Shown piece by piece: positions 18,108-25,968 of a DNA stretch of 64,000 nucleotides. Made by a program: the position numbers and the translations under genes. The first letter of the stretch is position 1. Each line of letters begins with the position of its first letter. The DNA comes from Actinomadura macrotermitis (GTDB taxonomy: Bacteria; Actinomycetota; Actinomycetes; Streptosporangiales; Streptosporangiaceae). The notes beneath the pieces were generated by a model, which was not told where the DNA came from, searched no databases, and worked only from the letters and a program-made list of their open reading frames with translations. Location: contig NZ_WEGH01000001.1 in assembly GCF_009604375.1 (NCBI RefSeq), positions 2,471,853 to 2,535,852 on the forward strand, in the 5' to 3' direction.

Positions 18108-19166
18108 CTACTTGCCGTACTTCAGCACGACGGACGCCTGGCTCACCTGGCGCTTGTCCTCCAGCGCCCCCACGGCCCAGACCGAGGTCGTCCGGGGAAC
18201 CAGCGCCAGCGCCTCGACCGTGGTCGCAAGGCCGCTCCGCGCCGGGAAGGCGGCGGAGGTCCACTTGCCGGAACGGTAGTGCCAGAAGCGCCCGCGCGCC
18301 TGCGCCCACAGGCCCCCGACGCCGTCATCGATCAGCTCGCCCATGTTCCCCTTGACGGCCGGCGCGGCCGCCTTCTTCCACATCTTGCCGTTCCAGTGCA
18401 GGGCGACCGCCCGCTGATCGTCGTTACCGCCGACCACCCAGACATCCTTGCCGGAACGCGCCACGATGCCGTCGAGCGAGCCGCCGGACCGAGCCCCGAG
18501 CGGCTGCGCCTGCTTCTTCCAGGACTTCCCGTCCCAGCGGAAGACGGAGGCCTCCATGCCCCGGCTGCCCTTGACCCAGCCCGTCGCCCAGATCTCCTTG
18601 CCCGCGGGGGCGCTCACCTCGTTGATCAGCCCCGGGACACGGACCTTGGACCAGCGTGTGCCGTCGTAGTGCCGGACATCGGGCTGGGAGATGCCGTCCC
18701 CCTGCCGGGAGAAGGACCAGACATCCTTCACACTGCGCGCCAGCAGCTTGGGCGCGAAGGGATACGAGCCCTTCTGCGGACCGACGATGACCTTCCACAC
18801 CCTGCCGTTCCAGCGCAGCCAGAACTGCTTGTCGCGCCCGTCCGAGCCGCCGATCCAGACGTTCTTGCCCGACGAGGCGCTCACGCTCTTGAGATAAGCG
18901 CTCTTGGCGGCTGCCGGAACGGCGACGTTCTTCCAGGTCGTGCCGTTCCAGTGCCGGATGAGCGCGTTCCCGGCGCCCTTCTTGCTCTGGTAGCCGACCG
19001 CCCAGGCGTCCTTGGCGCTGATGACGGCGACATCGCTCAGCCCCGCCGCCTTGTCGGGCGTGGCCGTGATGCGCCAGCCCGGCGCCGCGTCGGCGATGCC
19101 CGCCCCGGCGACGAGGATCCCACCGGCCACCAGCCCGGCGAGGGCCCCGTGCAGCTTTATGCTCAA
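18108..19166 (-). CDS. Secreted protein with beta-propeller-like W/G repeats
   Basis: About 352 residues. A signal peptide ends at GIADAA-PGW. The mature protein has repeated blade-like units with the pattern (K)DVW...G plus HWNGxxWKxV (RHWNGTTWKNV, RWNGRVWKVI, RHYDGTRWSKV, RWDGKSWKK, HWNGKMWKKA), about 45-50 residues apart, suggesting a six-bladed propeller. No catalytic residues are evident, so a binding role at the cell surface is likely but unproven. TTG at 19166 with GGGG upstream is my choice; a TTG at 19190 is also in frame. Its A/T content is higher than that of its neighbours near the start. Confidence 0.65.
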   Translation of the reverse strand: MSIKLHGALAGLVAGGILVAGAGIADAAPGWRITATPDKAAGLSDVAVISAKDAWAVGYQSKKGAGNALIRHWNGTTWKNVAVPAAAKSAYLKSVSASSGKNVWIGGSDGRDKQFWLRWNGRVWKVIVGPQKGSYPFAPKLLARSVKDVWSFSRQGDGISQPDVRHYDGTRWSKVRVPGLINEVSAPAGKEIWATGWVKGSRGMEASVFRWDGKSWKKQAQPLGARSGGSLDGIVARSGKDVWVVGGNDDQRAVALHWNGKMWKKAAAPAVKGNMGELIDDGVGGLWAQARGRFWHYRSGKWTSAAFPARSGLATTVEALALVPRTTSVWAVGALEDKRQVSQASVVLKYGK

Positions 19167-19319
19167 TTTCGCCCCATTTGCGAAGTTCAATATGGAGCGC
19201 GCAGCTTACGGCAGCGAAGACGGCGCGGGCACCGCGAACGGGAGGTCGCGAGGCCACCGCTCGTCAGCGCCGGCCTCCAACGGCGGCACCAGCCGCCGAG
19301 CCCATCCGCGGCGGCTGGA

Positions 19320-19724
19320 TCAGCCTTCGGACAGGTACCGGTCCTGGAATGCAGAGACTTCGGCATCGCTGGAGTCGACGCAGAACTCGTTCCCCTCCGG
19401 GTCTGCCAGCACCACCCAGCCAAGGTCGGAGCCCCGGGCGTGACTGCTGACGACTGTGGCACCCAGCCTGGCGAGTCTCTCGACCTCACCGGCGAGGGTC
19501 CCCTCGACAGGGTTGAGATGCAGGTGCAGCCGGCCCTTGGTCTGCTGCGGCGCGGAGCTCTTCTGGAAGAACAGGGACAAACCTGATTCGCCTTCATGCA
19601 GGTCGATGAAGCAGCCTTCGGCCGCGCCCTGGATCGGACGGCCGAGCGCCTCGCTCCAGAACAACGCCAGCGAGTGAGGGTGGCCGACACAGTCGATCAT
19701 GAGGTAGCGCACGACAGGACTCAT
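19320..19724 (-). CDS. VOC-superfamily (glyoxalase/bleomycin resistance-like) protein
   Basis: A 134-residue protein of one vicinal-oxygen-chelate unit. VRYLMIDCVGHPHSLALFWSEALG, the LHLHLNPVEG strand and GWVVLADPEGNEFCV at the end are characteristic. Potential metal ligands include the His in HLHL and Glu in GNEFCV. Many actinomycete copies have no known substrate. The ATG at 19724 (MSPVVRYL) is favoured over longer frames. It lies alone between two unrelated genes. Confidence 0.82.
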   Translation of the reverse strand: MSPVVRYLMIDCVGHPHSLALFWSEALGRPIQGAAEGCFIDLHEGESGLSLFFQKSSAPQQTKGRLHLHLNPVEGTLAGEVERLARLGATVVSSHARGSDLGWVVLADPEGNEFCVDSSDAEVSAFQDRYLSEG

Positions 19725-19814
19725 GGCGGCGAGTATCGCAAGTTGACCTTCATGCCGGTACGGAGTCCCGGCCACGAGTTCGGCGGTCTCACGGGCAGAA
19801 CCGAGAGCCGGGCG

Positions 19815-20657
19815 CTATCCGAGCTTGAGCATCGCCGCGGCGACCTCGCCGGCCGCCGCGCCGGGGATCGCGGTGGCGGCCTCGTCGAGGACGAGCAGCC
19901 GCGCCCCGGGGATCTCGCGCGCGATCGCCTCGCCGTTGCCGACGGGGAAGAACCGGTTGCGGCGGCCGTGGACGACGAGCGTGGGGACCTCGATCCCGGG
20001 CAGGCGTTCGCGCCAGCGGGGAGCGCAGTCGAGCCTGGAGAACACCAGGCCCATCTGGTTGGCCATCTGGACCGGGGGCGCGGTGCCGGGGGTGCGGTCC
20101 CAGATGCGCGCGGCGGTCGCGCGCGCGGCGTCGGGGTCGTCGCCGAGGATCTCCGCGCCGGCGGCGGCGAACTCCGCGACCGCCTCGCGGTCGCCCCAGT
20201 CGGGCATCGGACGCGCGAACATCCGGCCCATCGTCGCCTGGTCGTGGTCGGGGAGGTCGGCGTCGGGCGGGCCGGGGGCGACCGGGCGGGTGCCGGCCAG
20301 GGTGAGCGCCGAGAACGCGGCCGGGTGCTCGAGCACGGCCACCTGGGCGACCATCCCGCCGACGCCGATCCCCGCGAGGTGCGCAGGCCCCCCGCCGAGC
20401 GCGCCGGCCAGGGCCGCCGCGTCGGCGGCGAGGTCGCGCAGGGTGTAGGCGGGCGCCTCCGGATCCGCCGTCGTCGACTCCCCGCTGTCGCGCAGGTCGT
20501 AGCGCACCACACGGCGCCCGCCGGCGGCGAGGCGCTCGCACAGCGCGTCGGGCCAGGAGAGCATCGTCGTCCCGCCCGCGAGCAGGACGAGCGGCGCGTC
20601 GTCGTCGCCGAACGACTCGACGCCCAAGGCGACCCCATTGACGTTGACAGTGGTCAT
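19815..20657 (-). CDS. Alpha/beta-fold hydrolase homologue lacking the catalytic Ser and His
   Basis: A 280-residue alpha/beta-hydrolase-fold protein resembling 3-oxoadipate enol-lactonase relatives: LLAGGTTMLSWPDAL, VVRYDLRDSGEST, LDCAPRWRERLPGIEVPTLVVHGRRNRFFPV. The nucleophile elbow, normally GHSxGG, reads GIGVGG, so the Ser is Gly and the preceding His is Ile. The C-terminal His region reads LDEAATAIPG with no His. I checked the codons at 20366-20395: GGG ATC GGC GTC GGC GGG. The protein is probably not a hydrolase; a binding or receptor role is possible. ATG 20657 begins MTTVNVNG. Confidence 0.8.
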   Translation of the reverse strand: MTTVNVNGVALGVESFGDDDAPLVLLAGGTTMLSWPDALCERLAAGGRRVVRYDLRDSGESTTADPEAPAYTLRDLAADAAALAGALGGGPAHLAGIGVGGMVAQVAVLEHPAAFSALTLAGTRPVAPGPPDADLPDHDQATMGRMFARPMPDWGDREAVAEFAAAGAEILGDDPDAARATAARIWDRTPGTAPPVQMANQMGLVFSRLDCAPRWRERLPGIEVPTLVVHGRRNRFFPVGNGEAIAREIPGARLLVLDEAATAIPGAAAGEVAAAMLKLG

Positions 20658-20816
20658 CGGATCACCGGAAGAGGTCGCGGGTCGATGTTTCGCATCATGC
20701 CAGGGCAGACCCGGCCCACCGGCCGAACTCATCGCACACGCGGCGGTGGACCGGGAACCACGTGCCGCGCCCGTTGCGGCACGCGGTCGGCGCCGACCGC
20801 GTGCCGCCACCGAGCG

Positions 20817-21500
20817 TTACTGCTTCGCGCTCCGGGCCTTGACCGTCTCGTGCAGCTCGTCGGAGGTGAAGCCGAGGTCGCGCAGGATCTGCGCGGCCGG
20901 GCTCTGCTCGACGCGGATCAGGCCCAGCAGCGAGTGCTCCGTGCCGACCCGGTCGTGGCCGAGGTCGGCCGACGCCTGGATCGCCTGCTCGATGGCCTCC
21001 TTGCTCTCCGGCCGGAACGCGATGTGGCCGCGCGGCGCCTTCTCCCCGGCCGGCGGCAACGCCTCCTCGATCACGTCGCGGACGCGCTGCTCCGACCCGG
21101 CCTTGGCCACCAGCACCTCGTACGCCAGGCCTCGCGGCTCGCCGAGCAGGCCGAGCAGGAGGTGCTCGGTGCCGATGAAGTCGTGCTTGTGCGTCCGGGC
21201 GGCCTCCTGCGCCAGCACGATGCCGTGCCGGTTCAGGTCGGTGAACCGCTCGAACGGGGTGGGCGCGTGCCGCTGCTGGGCGGCCTGCTTGGACACCCCG
21301 ATGGCCTCGCCGATCTCGCTCCACGACGCGCCGGCCTGCTTGGCCTTGCCGACGTAGTGGCCGACGAGCTGTTCTCCCAGGTCGGCCAGGGTCTGGGCGC
21401 GCAGTTGCGCCTCGCTGATGCGGGACAGGTCCCCGGAGTCGGGGAGTTCCTCGTCGAGACGGGCGATCAGGTCCGCGAGGCTGATGTTGAGTGGGCTCAT
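20817..21500 (-). CDS. HTH plus Clp-N-domain protein (ClpC2-like decoy/regulator)
   Basis: A 227-residue protein. Residues about 38-78 hold a helix-turn-helix with GASWSEIGEAIGVSKQAAQQRH. Residues about 83-215 are a double Clp N-domain with repeats IGTEHLLLGLL (109-119) and VGTEHSLLGLI (185-195). There is no AAA+ ATPase module, so it cannot unfold substrates. The organisation recalls mycobacterial ClpC2, known to shield ClpC1 from Clp-targeting antibiotics and to control its own gene. The promoter carries a TTGAC array abutting the ATG, with no ribosome site, so leaderless autoregulation is inferred. A split version of the same architecture is at 56.9-57.6 kb. Confidence 0.82.
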   Translation of the reverse strand: MSPLNISLADLIARLDEELPDSGDLSRISEAQLRAQTLADLGEQLVGHYVGKAKQAGASWSEIGEAIGVSKQAAQQRHAPTPFERFTDLNRHGIVLAQEAARTHKHDFIGTEHLLLGLLGEPRGLAYEVLVAKAGSEQRVRDVIEEALPPAGEKAPRGHIAFRPESKEAIEQAIQASADLGHDRVGTEHSLLGLIRVEQSPAAQILRDLGFTSDELHETVKARSAKQ

Positions 21501-21547
21501 GCGTCAACCGTAGATTGACGATCGGCGATCGTCAACCTTTGATTGAC
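21501..21547 (-). promoter_or_regulatory. Leaderless promoter with a four-site TTGAC operator array
   Basis: On the plus strand the half-sites are GTCAA (21503-21507), TTGAC (21515-21519), GTCAA (21531-21535) and TTGAC (21543-21547), spaced by 7, 11 and 7 bases. The middle pair belongs to a perfect 21-bp palindrome (21515-21535). Read toward the gene, TTGACG (-35) is 17 bases from TACGGT (-10), which is 6 bases from the ATG. The sites would block RNA polymerase when bound. The same layout recurs at 57595-57629. Confidence 0.7.
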
Positions 21548-21566
21548 GCTGAATCGAGGCGGGCAC

Positions 21567-21622
21567 GTTGTACAACTTTGATGTACAACGCTGTTGTACA
21601 TCGGGCCCGCGCTGGCTAGCCT
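21567..21622 (+). promoter_or_regulatory. GTTGTACAAC operator and promoter of the DUF3237 gene
   Basis: GTTGTACAAC (21567-21576) is a perfect palindrome. ATGTACAAC-GCT-GTTGTACAT (21581-21601) is a second perfect inverted repeat of the same motif. TTGTAC (21594-21599) can serve as -35, 17 bases before TAGCCT (21617-21622) as -10. The operator therefore covers the -35. A repressor of the TetR or GntR kind would fit, but none is encoded next to it. Confidence 0.6.
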
Positions 21623-21672
21623 GCCGTCAAGCCGGTGTAGTCCACGTCACTCCGACCCCGCAGGAGCCCCCC

Positions 21673-22140
21673 ATGTCCGACGCCTTCGTCCCCGCGCTGA
21701 CCTTCGCCTTCGAGATCCGCGCCCAGCTCACCCCCAGCCTGCACGTCGGGCACGGGGACGGCGAGAAGACCGAGTTCACCCCGATCGTCGGCGGCACCGT
21801 CGACGGCCCCCGGCTGCGCGGGACCGTCCTGCCGGGCGGCGGCGACTGGTCGAACACCCGCGGCCGCGTCTGCGAGCTCGACGCCCGCTACCTCATCCAG
21901 GCCGAGGACGGCGCCGTCATCGACATCGTCAACCGCGGCTACTACCACGAGGACTCCGGCAGCCCCGACCAGTTCGACGGCGACCTGCAGGTGAGCGAGG
22001 CGGGGCACTACTACCGCACCTCGCCCACCTTCCGGACGGACGCGCCGGCGCACCGCTGGCTCGCCGAGACCGTCTTCGTCGGCCTCGCCCGCCCGGTGGC
22101 CGAGGACGCCGTCGCCATCCGCATGTACGCCCTGGCCTGA
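21673..22140 (+). CDS. DUF3237-family protein
   Basis: A 155-residue protein beginning with FEIRAQLTPSLHVG and containing IVGGTVDGPRLRGTVLPGGGDW and YLIQAEDGAVIDIVNRGYY, the pattern of DUF3237 (UPF0311) proteins. They form a small beta-barrel fold; no activity is established to my knowledge. CAGGAG lies upstream of ATG 21673. The gene is controlled by a promoter overlapped by GTTGTACAAC operators, and it is divergent from the Clp-N regulator with about 170 bases between the starts. Confidence 0.82.
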   Translation: MSDAFVPALTFAFEIRAQLTPSLHVGHGDGEKTEFTPIVGGTVDGPRLRGTVLPGGGDWSNTRGRVCELDARYLIQAEDGAVIDIVNRGYYHEDSGSPDQFDGDLQVSEAGHYYRTSPTFRTDAPAHRWLAETVFVGLARPVAEDAVAIRMYALA

Positions 22141-22144
22141 CCGG

Positions 22145-23260
22145 TCACCCGAAGGGGGCGGTCGTCCACTTCGCCGGATCGGGGCCGAGCACCTTGATCC
22201 GGCGGTAGAGGCCGAGGAGCCCGCCGCACGGGCGGAGGACGCCGAGGTCCTTGGTGGCGACGCTGAGCTGGACGTCGAAGCCGTCGACCCCGAACACCCA
22301 GAGCACTTCCCGGGTGCCGCCGAACCTGCCGGGACCGAGTTCGGGGTGCCGTTCGGCCATGGGGTCGGGCACCGCATGCCGGACATAGGCCGGCCGGCCG
22401 CCGATCCGCGTGTTGGGGACGATCGGCTGGCCGGTCTCGACCATCGAGAGGTACTGCGAAGGCGACCGTGCCGTCCAGAGATTGATCGCTGCGTCCGGAC
22501 CGCTGAAACCCATCGAGAAGGCGACGGGGGCCCGGTCGGTGAGCTTGACCTGCCGGACCGGTGCCGTCCGCAGTTCGGTAGGCAGACCGCTGATCCGCAC
22601 CGGCAGCTTCGTCGGCCGGGGTCCGGTGAGGGTGGCCGACTCGGCGATGCGGCGGACCGTCGCGGCGTCGGCGACCGTTTTGTCGCTGACCTGCAAGACG
22701 GCCCAGTTCCGCGGCGCGTACTCCCAGCGGAGTTCGACCGGCCGCGACTCGGGGTCGTAGCGGCCAGGCGGGATCGCCCAGTAGGCGCGGTGCCCGTTGA
22801 CCGGGGACGTGCGGTGGCGGCGTTCCAGAACGCCGTCCGGTGACGTGGCGAGTTCCGGCTCCCGGCCGGTGAAGTCGGCCGTCAGCGTGATCGCGCCGTA
22901 CTCGAACCGGACCGGGCCGTCCGCGACCGCGACGAACTGGCCGAACCCGTGGTAGGCGTGCTGCTCCTCGCGGCTCGTCACCCGATACCCCGGCGGCAGC
23001 CAGCCGAACGAGGCCCGCTGCATCAGCGGGTTCGACGCGGACCCCGCCAGCGTCACGGGCGGCGGCGCGGTGTCGCGGGACTGCACCGCGACCACCGCCC
23101 CCGAGGCGGCCATCACCGCGGCCAGGCCCGCGCCGCCGAGCGCCCGCCGCCGGCGCAGGGCGCGGCGTCCCCGTGCGGCGCCCGCGGCGACATCGACCGG
23201 CGGCCTGTCCGCACGCGGCGTGTCCGCGATGCGCTCCAGGTGCTCCTTGAGGTCCTGCAC
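22145..23260 (-). CDS. CU044_5270-like membrane protein paired with a sigma factor
   Basis: A 371-residue protein. Residues about 1-40 are cytoplasmic, followed by one membrane helix (LGGAGLAAVMAASGAVVAVQS) and a large extracytoplasmic part containing WLPPGYRVTS, HRAYWAIPPGRY and VLWVFGVDGFDVQLSVA. This resembles the CU044_5270 group, often found after SigE-family sigma genes. The gene is likely the sensor or anti-sigma partner of the sigma factor just upstream. GTG 23260 starts 5 bases after the sigma stop. There is no recognisable zinc anti-sigma motif. Confidence 0.7.
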   Translation of the reverse strand: MQDLKEHLERIADTPRADRPPVDVAAGAARGRRALRRRRALGGAGLAAVMAASGAVVAVQSRDTAPPPVTLAGSASNPLMQRASFGWLPPGYRVTSREEQHAYHGFGQFVAVADGPVRFEYGAITLTADFTGREPELATSPDGVLERRHRTSPVNGHRAYWAIPPGRYDPESRPVELRWEYAPRNWAVLQVSDKTVADAATVRRIAESATLTGPRPTKLPVRISGLPTELRTAPVRQVKLTDRAPVAFSMGFSGPDAAINLWTARSPSQYLSMVETGQPIVPNTRIGGRPAYVRHAVPDPMAERHPELGPGRFGGTREVLWVFGVDGFDVQLSVATKDLGVLRPCGGLLGLYRRIKVLGPDPAKWTTAPFG

Positions 23261-23265
23261 GCCCC

Positions 23266-23769
23266 TCACTCCCCTTCCACGGTGACACCGACCGGCTCCA
23301 GGGCCCGGCGCAGCGCGGCCAGCCCCTTCGAGGTCTGGCTCTTGACGGTCCCGGCGGTGCAGTTCAGCGCGTCCGCGGTCTGCTCGACCGACAGGTCGCA
23401 GTAGAACCGCAGCACCACGGCGGCCCGCTGCCTCGGCGGCAGCGCGGCGAGCGCGGCGCGCAGGTCCAGGTCGGCCGGCGCGTCGGCGTGCGCGGTGTCC
23501 GGCGTGTCCCGGACGACGGCGACGCGCCGCCACCACGCCGTCCGCTGCTCGGCGAGGAACACGCGCAGCAGGACGGTCCGCGCGTAGCCGTCGACGTTCT
23601 CGACCGACCCGGCCCGCCGCCAGTGCACGTACAGGCGGGTCATCGTGGTCTGGACGAGGTCGTCGGCACGGTCCCAGTCCTGGCAGAGCAGGTAGGCGAC
23701 CCGCTGCAGCCAGGGAAGGCGGGCCGTCATGTAGGCCGTGTACTCCTCGTCCCGGCCCGGTCTCCCCAT
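23266..23769 (-). CDS. SigE-family RNA polymerase sigma-70 factor
   Basis: A 167-residue ECF-type sigma factor. Region 2 shows YMTARLPWLQRVAYLLCQDWDRADDLVQTTMTRLY, and region 4 shows LPPRQRAAVVLRFYCDLSVEQTADAL followed by CTAGTVKSQTSKGLAALR. This is the actinobacterial SigE family that is numerous in streptomycetes and relatives. The ATG at 23769 begins MGRPGRDEEY. The partner membrane protein follows after 5 bases. Its regulon and signal are unknown. Confidence 0.88.
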   Translation of the reverse strand: MGRPGRDEEYTAYMTARLPWLQRVAYLLCQDWDRADDLVQTTMTRLYVHWRRAGSVENVDGYARTVLLRVFLAEQRTAWWRRVAVVRDTPDTAHADAPADLDLRAALAALPPRQRAAVVLRFYCDLSVEQTADALNCTAGTVKSQTSKGLAALRRALEPVGVTVEGE

Positions 23770-23839
23770 GCGCCTCGGCCCTTCCGTCGGGTTCCTCACG
23801 CCCTCACTAATGCCGCCGGGCCCCCGCCAGGTTGCCCCG

Positions 23840-24580
23840 TTACCGGCCGAGTTCCGCCAAGGTCGTCCAGCCGTCCCCGTTGATCCTGGTGGCCGGGGAC
23901 AGACCGGACGCGCGCAGGGCCGCCGCGAACGCCGGGACGGCATCGGCGGACTTGGGCACGAAGAACACGATCCGGTGCCCGTTCTCGTCAGGGTCGCTGG
24001 GAAAGGCCTCGCCCCGGACCGCCCGCTCGATCTCGGCGATCACCTCGTCCGGCACGGTCTCCCCGGCCGGGGCCCACAGGCTGATCTCATGGTCGGTCCG
24101 CTGGTCGGTGCCGAAGGGCCGGACCTTGGGTGAGATCACGCCGAGCAGCTGCTCCAGGGCCAGCAGCCCGTCGTCGGCGAAGGTGTAGGGCGTCGCGAAG
24201 ATCTGGCGCAGCCGGTCGCGGTCCACCGGCCGCCCGGCCCAGGCCGTGATGCGGTCGAGCAGGTCCTCGTCCTCGGCCGAGGGCAGGTCGGGCGTGGGGA
24301 CCTCCAGCGCGTCGGCCAGGTGCTGGTTGATGTAGGCCGTCCACTGCTCTTCGCCGTTCAGGTGGCCGGTGACCAGGGCGTAGTCGCTGTCGCAGACGAG
24401 CGCCGACAGGGCCGGGCCGGGGATGCCGGCGAGCCCGTCCTCCAGGACGTCGCAGTTCTCGATGCGGTCCGCGATGTAGGTCCAGCCGGCGGTCGCCGCG
24501 GCGTCGCGGTCGTGGCCGGGGAACGGCTCAGGGCCGTCGACCGGGGTGCGGAATGCCAGGTATGCGGCCGAGGTGCCCAT
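23840..24580 (-). CDS. Uncharacterised acidic protein
   Basis: A 246-residue acidic protein that I do not recognise. It has no signal peptide or membrane helix. Notable stretches are LAFRTPVDGPEPFPGHD, WTAYINQHLADAL, FATPYTFADDGLLALEQLLGV, and a C-terminal domain with GHRIVFFVPKSADAVPAF. The open frame extends upstream through a frameshifted remnant, but ATG 24580 (MGTSAAYL) has GGAGG a few bases upstream. It might be a cytoplasmic enzyme or immunity-like protein; there is no evidence to choose. Confidence 0.6.
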   Translation of the reverse strand: MGTSAAYLAFRTPVDGPEPFPGHDRDAAATAGWTYIADRIENCDVLEDGLAGIPGPALSALVCDSDYALVTGHLNGEEQWTAYINQHLADALEVPTPDLPSAEDEDLLDRITAWAGRPVDRDRLRQIFATPYTFADDGLLALEQLLGVISPKVRPFGTDQRTDHEISLWAPAGETVPDEVIAEIERAVRGEAFPSDPDENGHRIVFFVPKSADAVPAFAAALRASGLSPATRINGDGWTTLAELGR

Positions 24581-24632
24581 GGCGTCGTCCCTTCGTGGAG
24601 GTGACGGCACCGTAGCGGCCGAGTCCGACAGA

Positions 24633-24986
24633 TCCCGGAGTTCAGTGCGGCGATCGCGTCCAGGCCGAGGGGCTCGACCAGGTACCGGTAGGCCCCGCGC
24701 AGCGGCTGCACGCCGGGCCGGGGGAAGGCGCAGACGGTGGACGGCTCGCCGTGCAGCGCCAGCCACCGCGACAGCGCCCCCTCGGGGAAGTACCGGTCGC
24801 AGGAGGTCAGGTCCGGGGTGATCTCGGCGACGTCCTCGTCGATCCAGATCCGCGCGTCCAGGCCGTACAGGTAGCCGAACGACAGGCTGGCCAGGTGCGC
24901 CTCCTTGCCCTGCGCGCGGAGGCGAGGCGGGTGAAGAGCGGCGGTTCGGTGAGCGAGAACGTCCGGGGAGCGGGTTCAGGAGTCAT
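24633..24986 (-). pseudogene. Frameshifted gene remnant upstream of the acidic protein
   Basis: A reading frame begins at ATG 24986 (MTPEPAPRTFSLTEPPLFTRL) and then shifts near 24925 into a frame that reads GKEAHLASLSFGYLYGLDAR, then WIDEDVAEITPDL, GALSRWLALHGEPSTVCAFP, and RGAYRYLVEPLGLDAIAALN before running into unrelated sequence at about 24640. The codon use is gene-like on both sides of the shift. The C-terminus seems lost. The family is not recognised. A sequencing error could explain the shift but not the missing end. Confidence 0.45.
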
Positions 24987-25071
24987 CTCCGGCATTACCC
25001 CACAAGTAATCGATCTTCAGGAGGGTTTCCGACAAGATCAAAACATCAGCACGAACGAGGGAGCAGGAACC

Positions 25072-25887
25072 ATGTACTTCGAAACCGCCGACGGCACCCG
25101 CCTCGCCTACGAGGACCACGGCCAGGGCGCCCCCATCCTGTTCCTGGCCAGCTGGGTGCTGAACGCCGACATGTGGGAGTACCAGATCCCCTTCTTCGTG
25201 GAGAACGGGTACCGCTGCATCGCCCTGGACCGCCGCGGCCACGGCCGCTCCGACCGGCCCCGCGACGGCTACGACCTGGACACCTCCGCCGACGACATCG
25301 CGGCCCTGCTCGAGCACCTGGACCTGCGCGACGTCACCCTGGTCGGCCACTCGATGGGCGGCGCCGAGGCCGCCCGCTACCTGGCCCGGCACGGCGAGGA
25401 GCGGATCGCGCGGGTGGCGCTGGTGTCGGCCACCGTCCCGTTCCTGAAGCTCACCGACGACAACCCGGGCGGGCTGCCCGAGTTCGCCCTGCAGGCCGTC
25501 CTGAAGCAGTGGCGGGAGGACCGGCCGCACTGGTTCACCCGGCAGAAGCAGATCTGGTTCGCCACCCACCTCGGCAACCAGGTGTCGGAGTCGCAGATCG
25601 AGCTGACCCTGCAGCAGTGCCTGTCGGCGTCGCCGTGGGCGACCGCCCAGTACTTCCAGAGCGGCTACCACACCGACCACCGGCCCGGCCTGGCGAAGAT
25701 CTCCGTCCCGGCGCTGGTCGTGCACGGTGCCGCGGACGCCTCGGCGCCGGTCGCGCTGACCGGGCGGCGCACCGCCGAGCTGGTCCCGGGCGCGGTCTAC
25801 AAGGAGTACCCGACCGGCGGCCACGGCCTGTACATCACCCACAAGCACCAGCTGAACGACGATCTCCTGGAATTCATCAAGTCCTGA
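25072..25887 (+). CDS. Alpha/beta hydrolase, non-haem haloperoxidase-like
   Basis: A 271-residue alpha/beta hydrolase of the haloperoxidase/esterase group. It starts MYFETADGTRLAYEDHGQG. The nucleophile Ser is in GHSMGG (about residues 94-99), an Asp is in VVHGAADASAP and the His is in PTGGHGLYITHK. The oxyanion site has FLASWVLN. Such enzymes act as esterases or, with acetate, as perhydrolases. GAGCAGGAA is a ribosome site upstream of ATG 25072. It is convergent with the LLM-SCP2 gene, with a terminator between. Confidence 0.87.
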   Translation: MYFETADGTRLAYEDHGQGAPILFLASWVLNADMWEYQIPFFVENGYRCIALDRRGHGRSDRPRDGYDLDTSADDIAALLEHLDLRDVTLVGHSMGGAEAARYLARHGEERIARVALVSATVPFLKLTDDNPGGLPEFALQAVLKQWREDRPHWFTRQKQIWFATHLGNQVSESQIELTLQQCLSASPWATAQYFQSGYHTDHRPGLAKISVPALVVHGAADASAPVALTGRRTAELVPGAVYKEYPTGGHGLYITHKHQLNDDLLEFIKS

Positions 25888-25923
25888 CCCGAACCTGGGG
25901 CGGCCGAGGGCCGTCACACCAGA

Positions 25924-25964
25924 GCGAGGTGCCCGTGTCCGTCGGGGGGATACGGGCACCTCGC
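25924..25964. terminator. Bidirectional terminator
   Basis: GCGAGGTGCCCGT (25924-25936) pairs perfectly with ACGGGCACCTCGC (25952-25964), with a 15-base loop, followed by CTTGT. It lies between two convergent genes. Confidence 0.75.
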
Positions 25965-25968
25965 CTTG

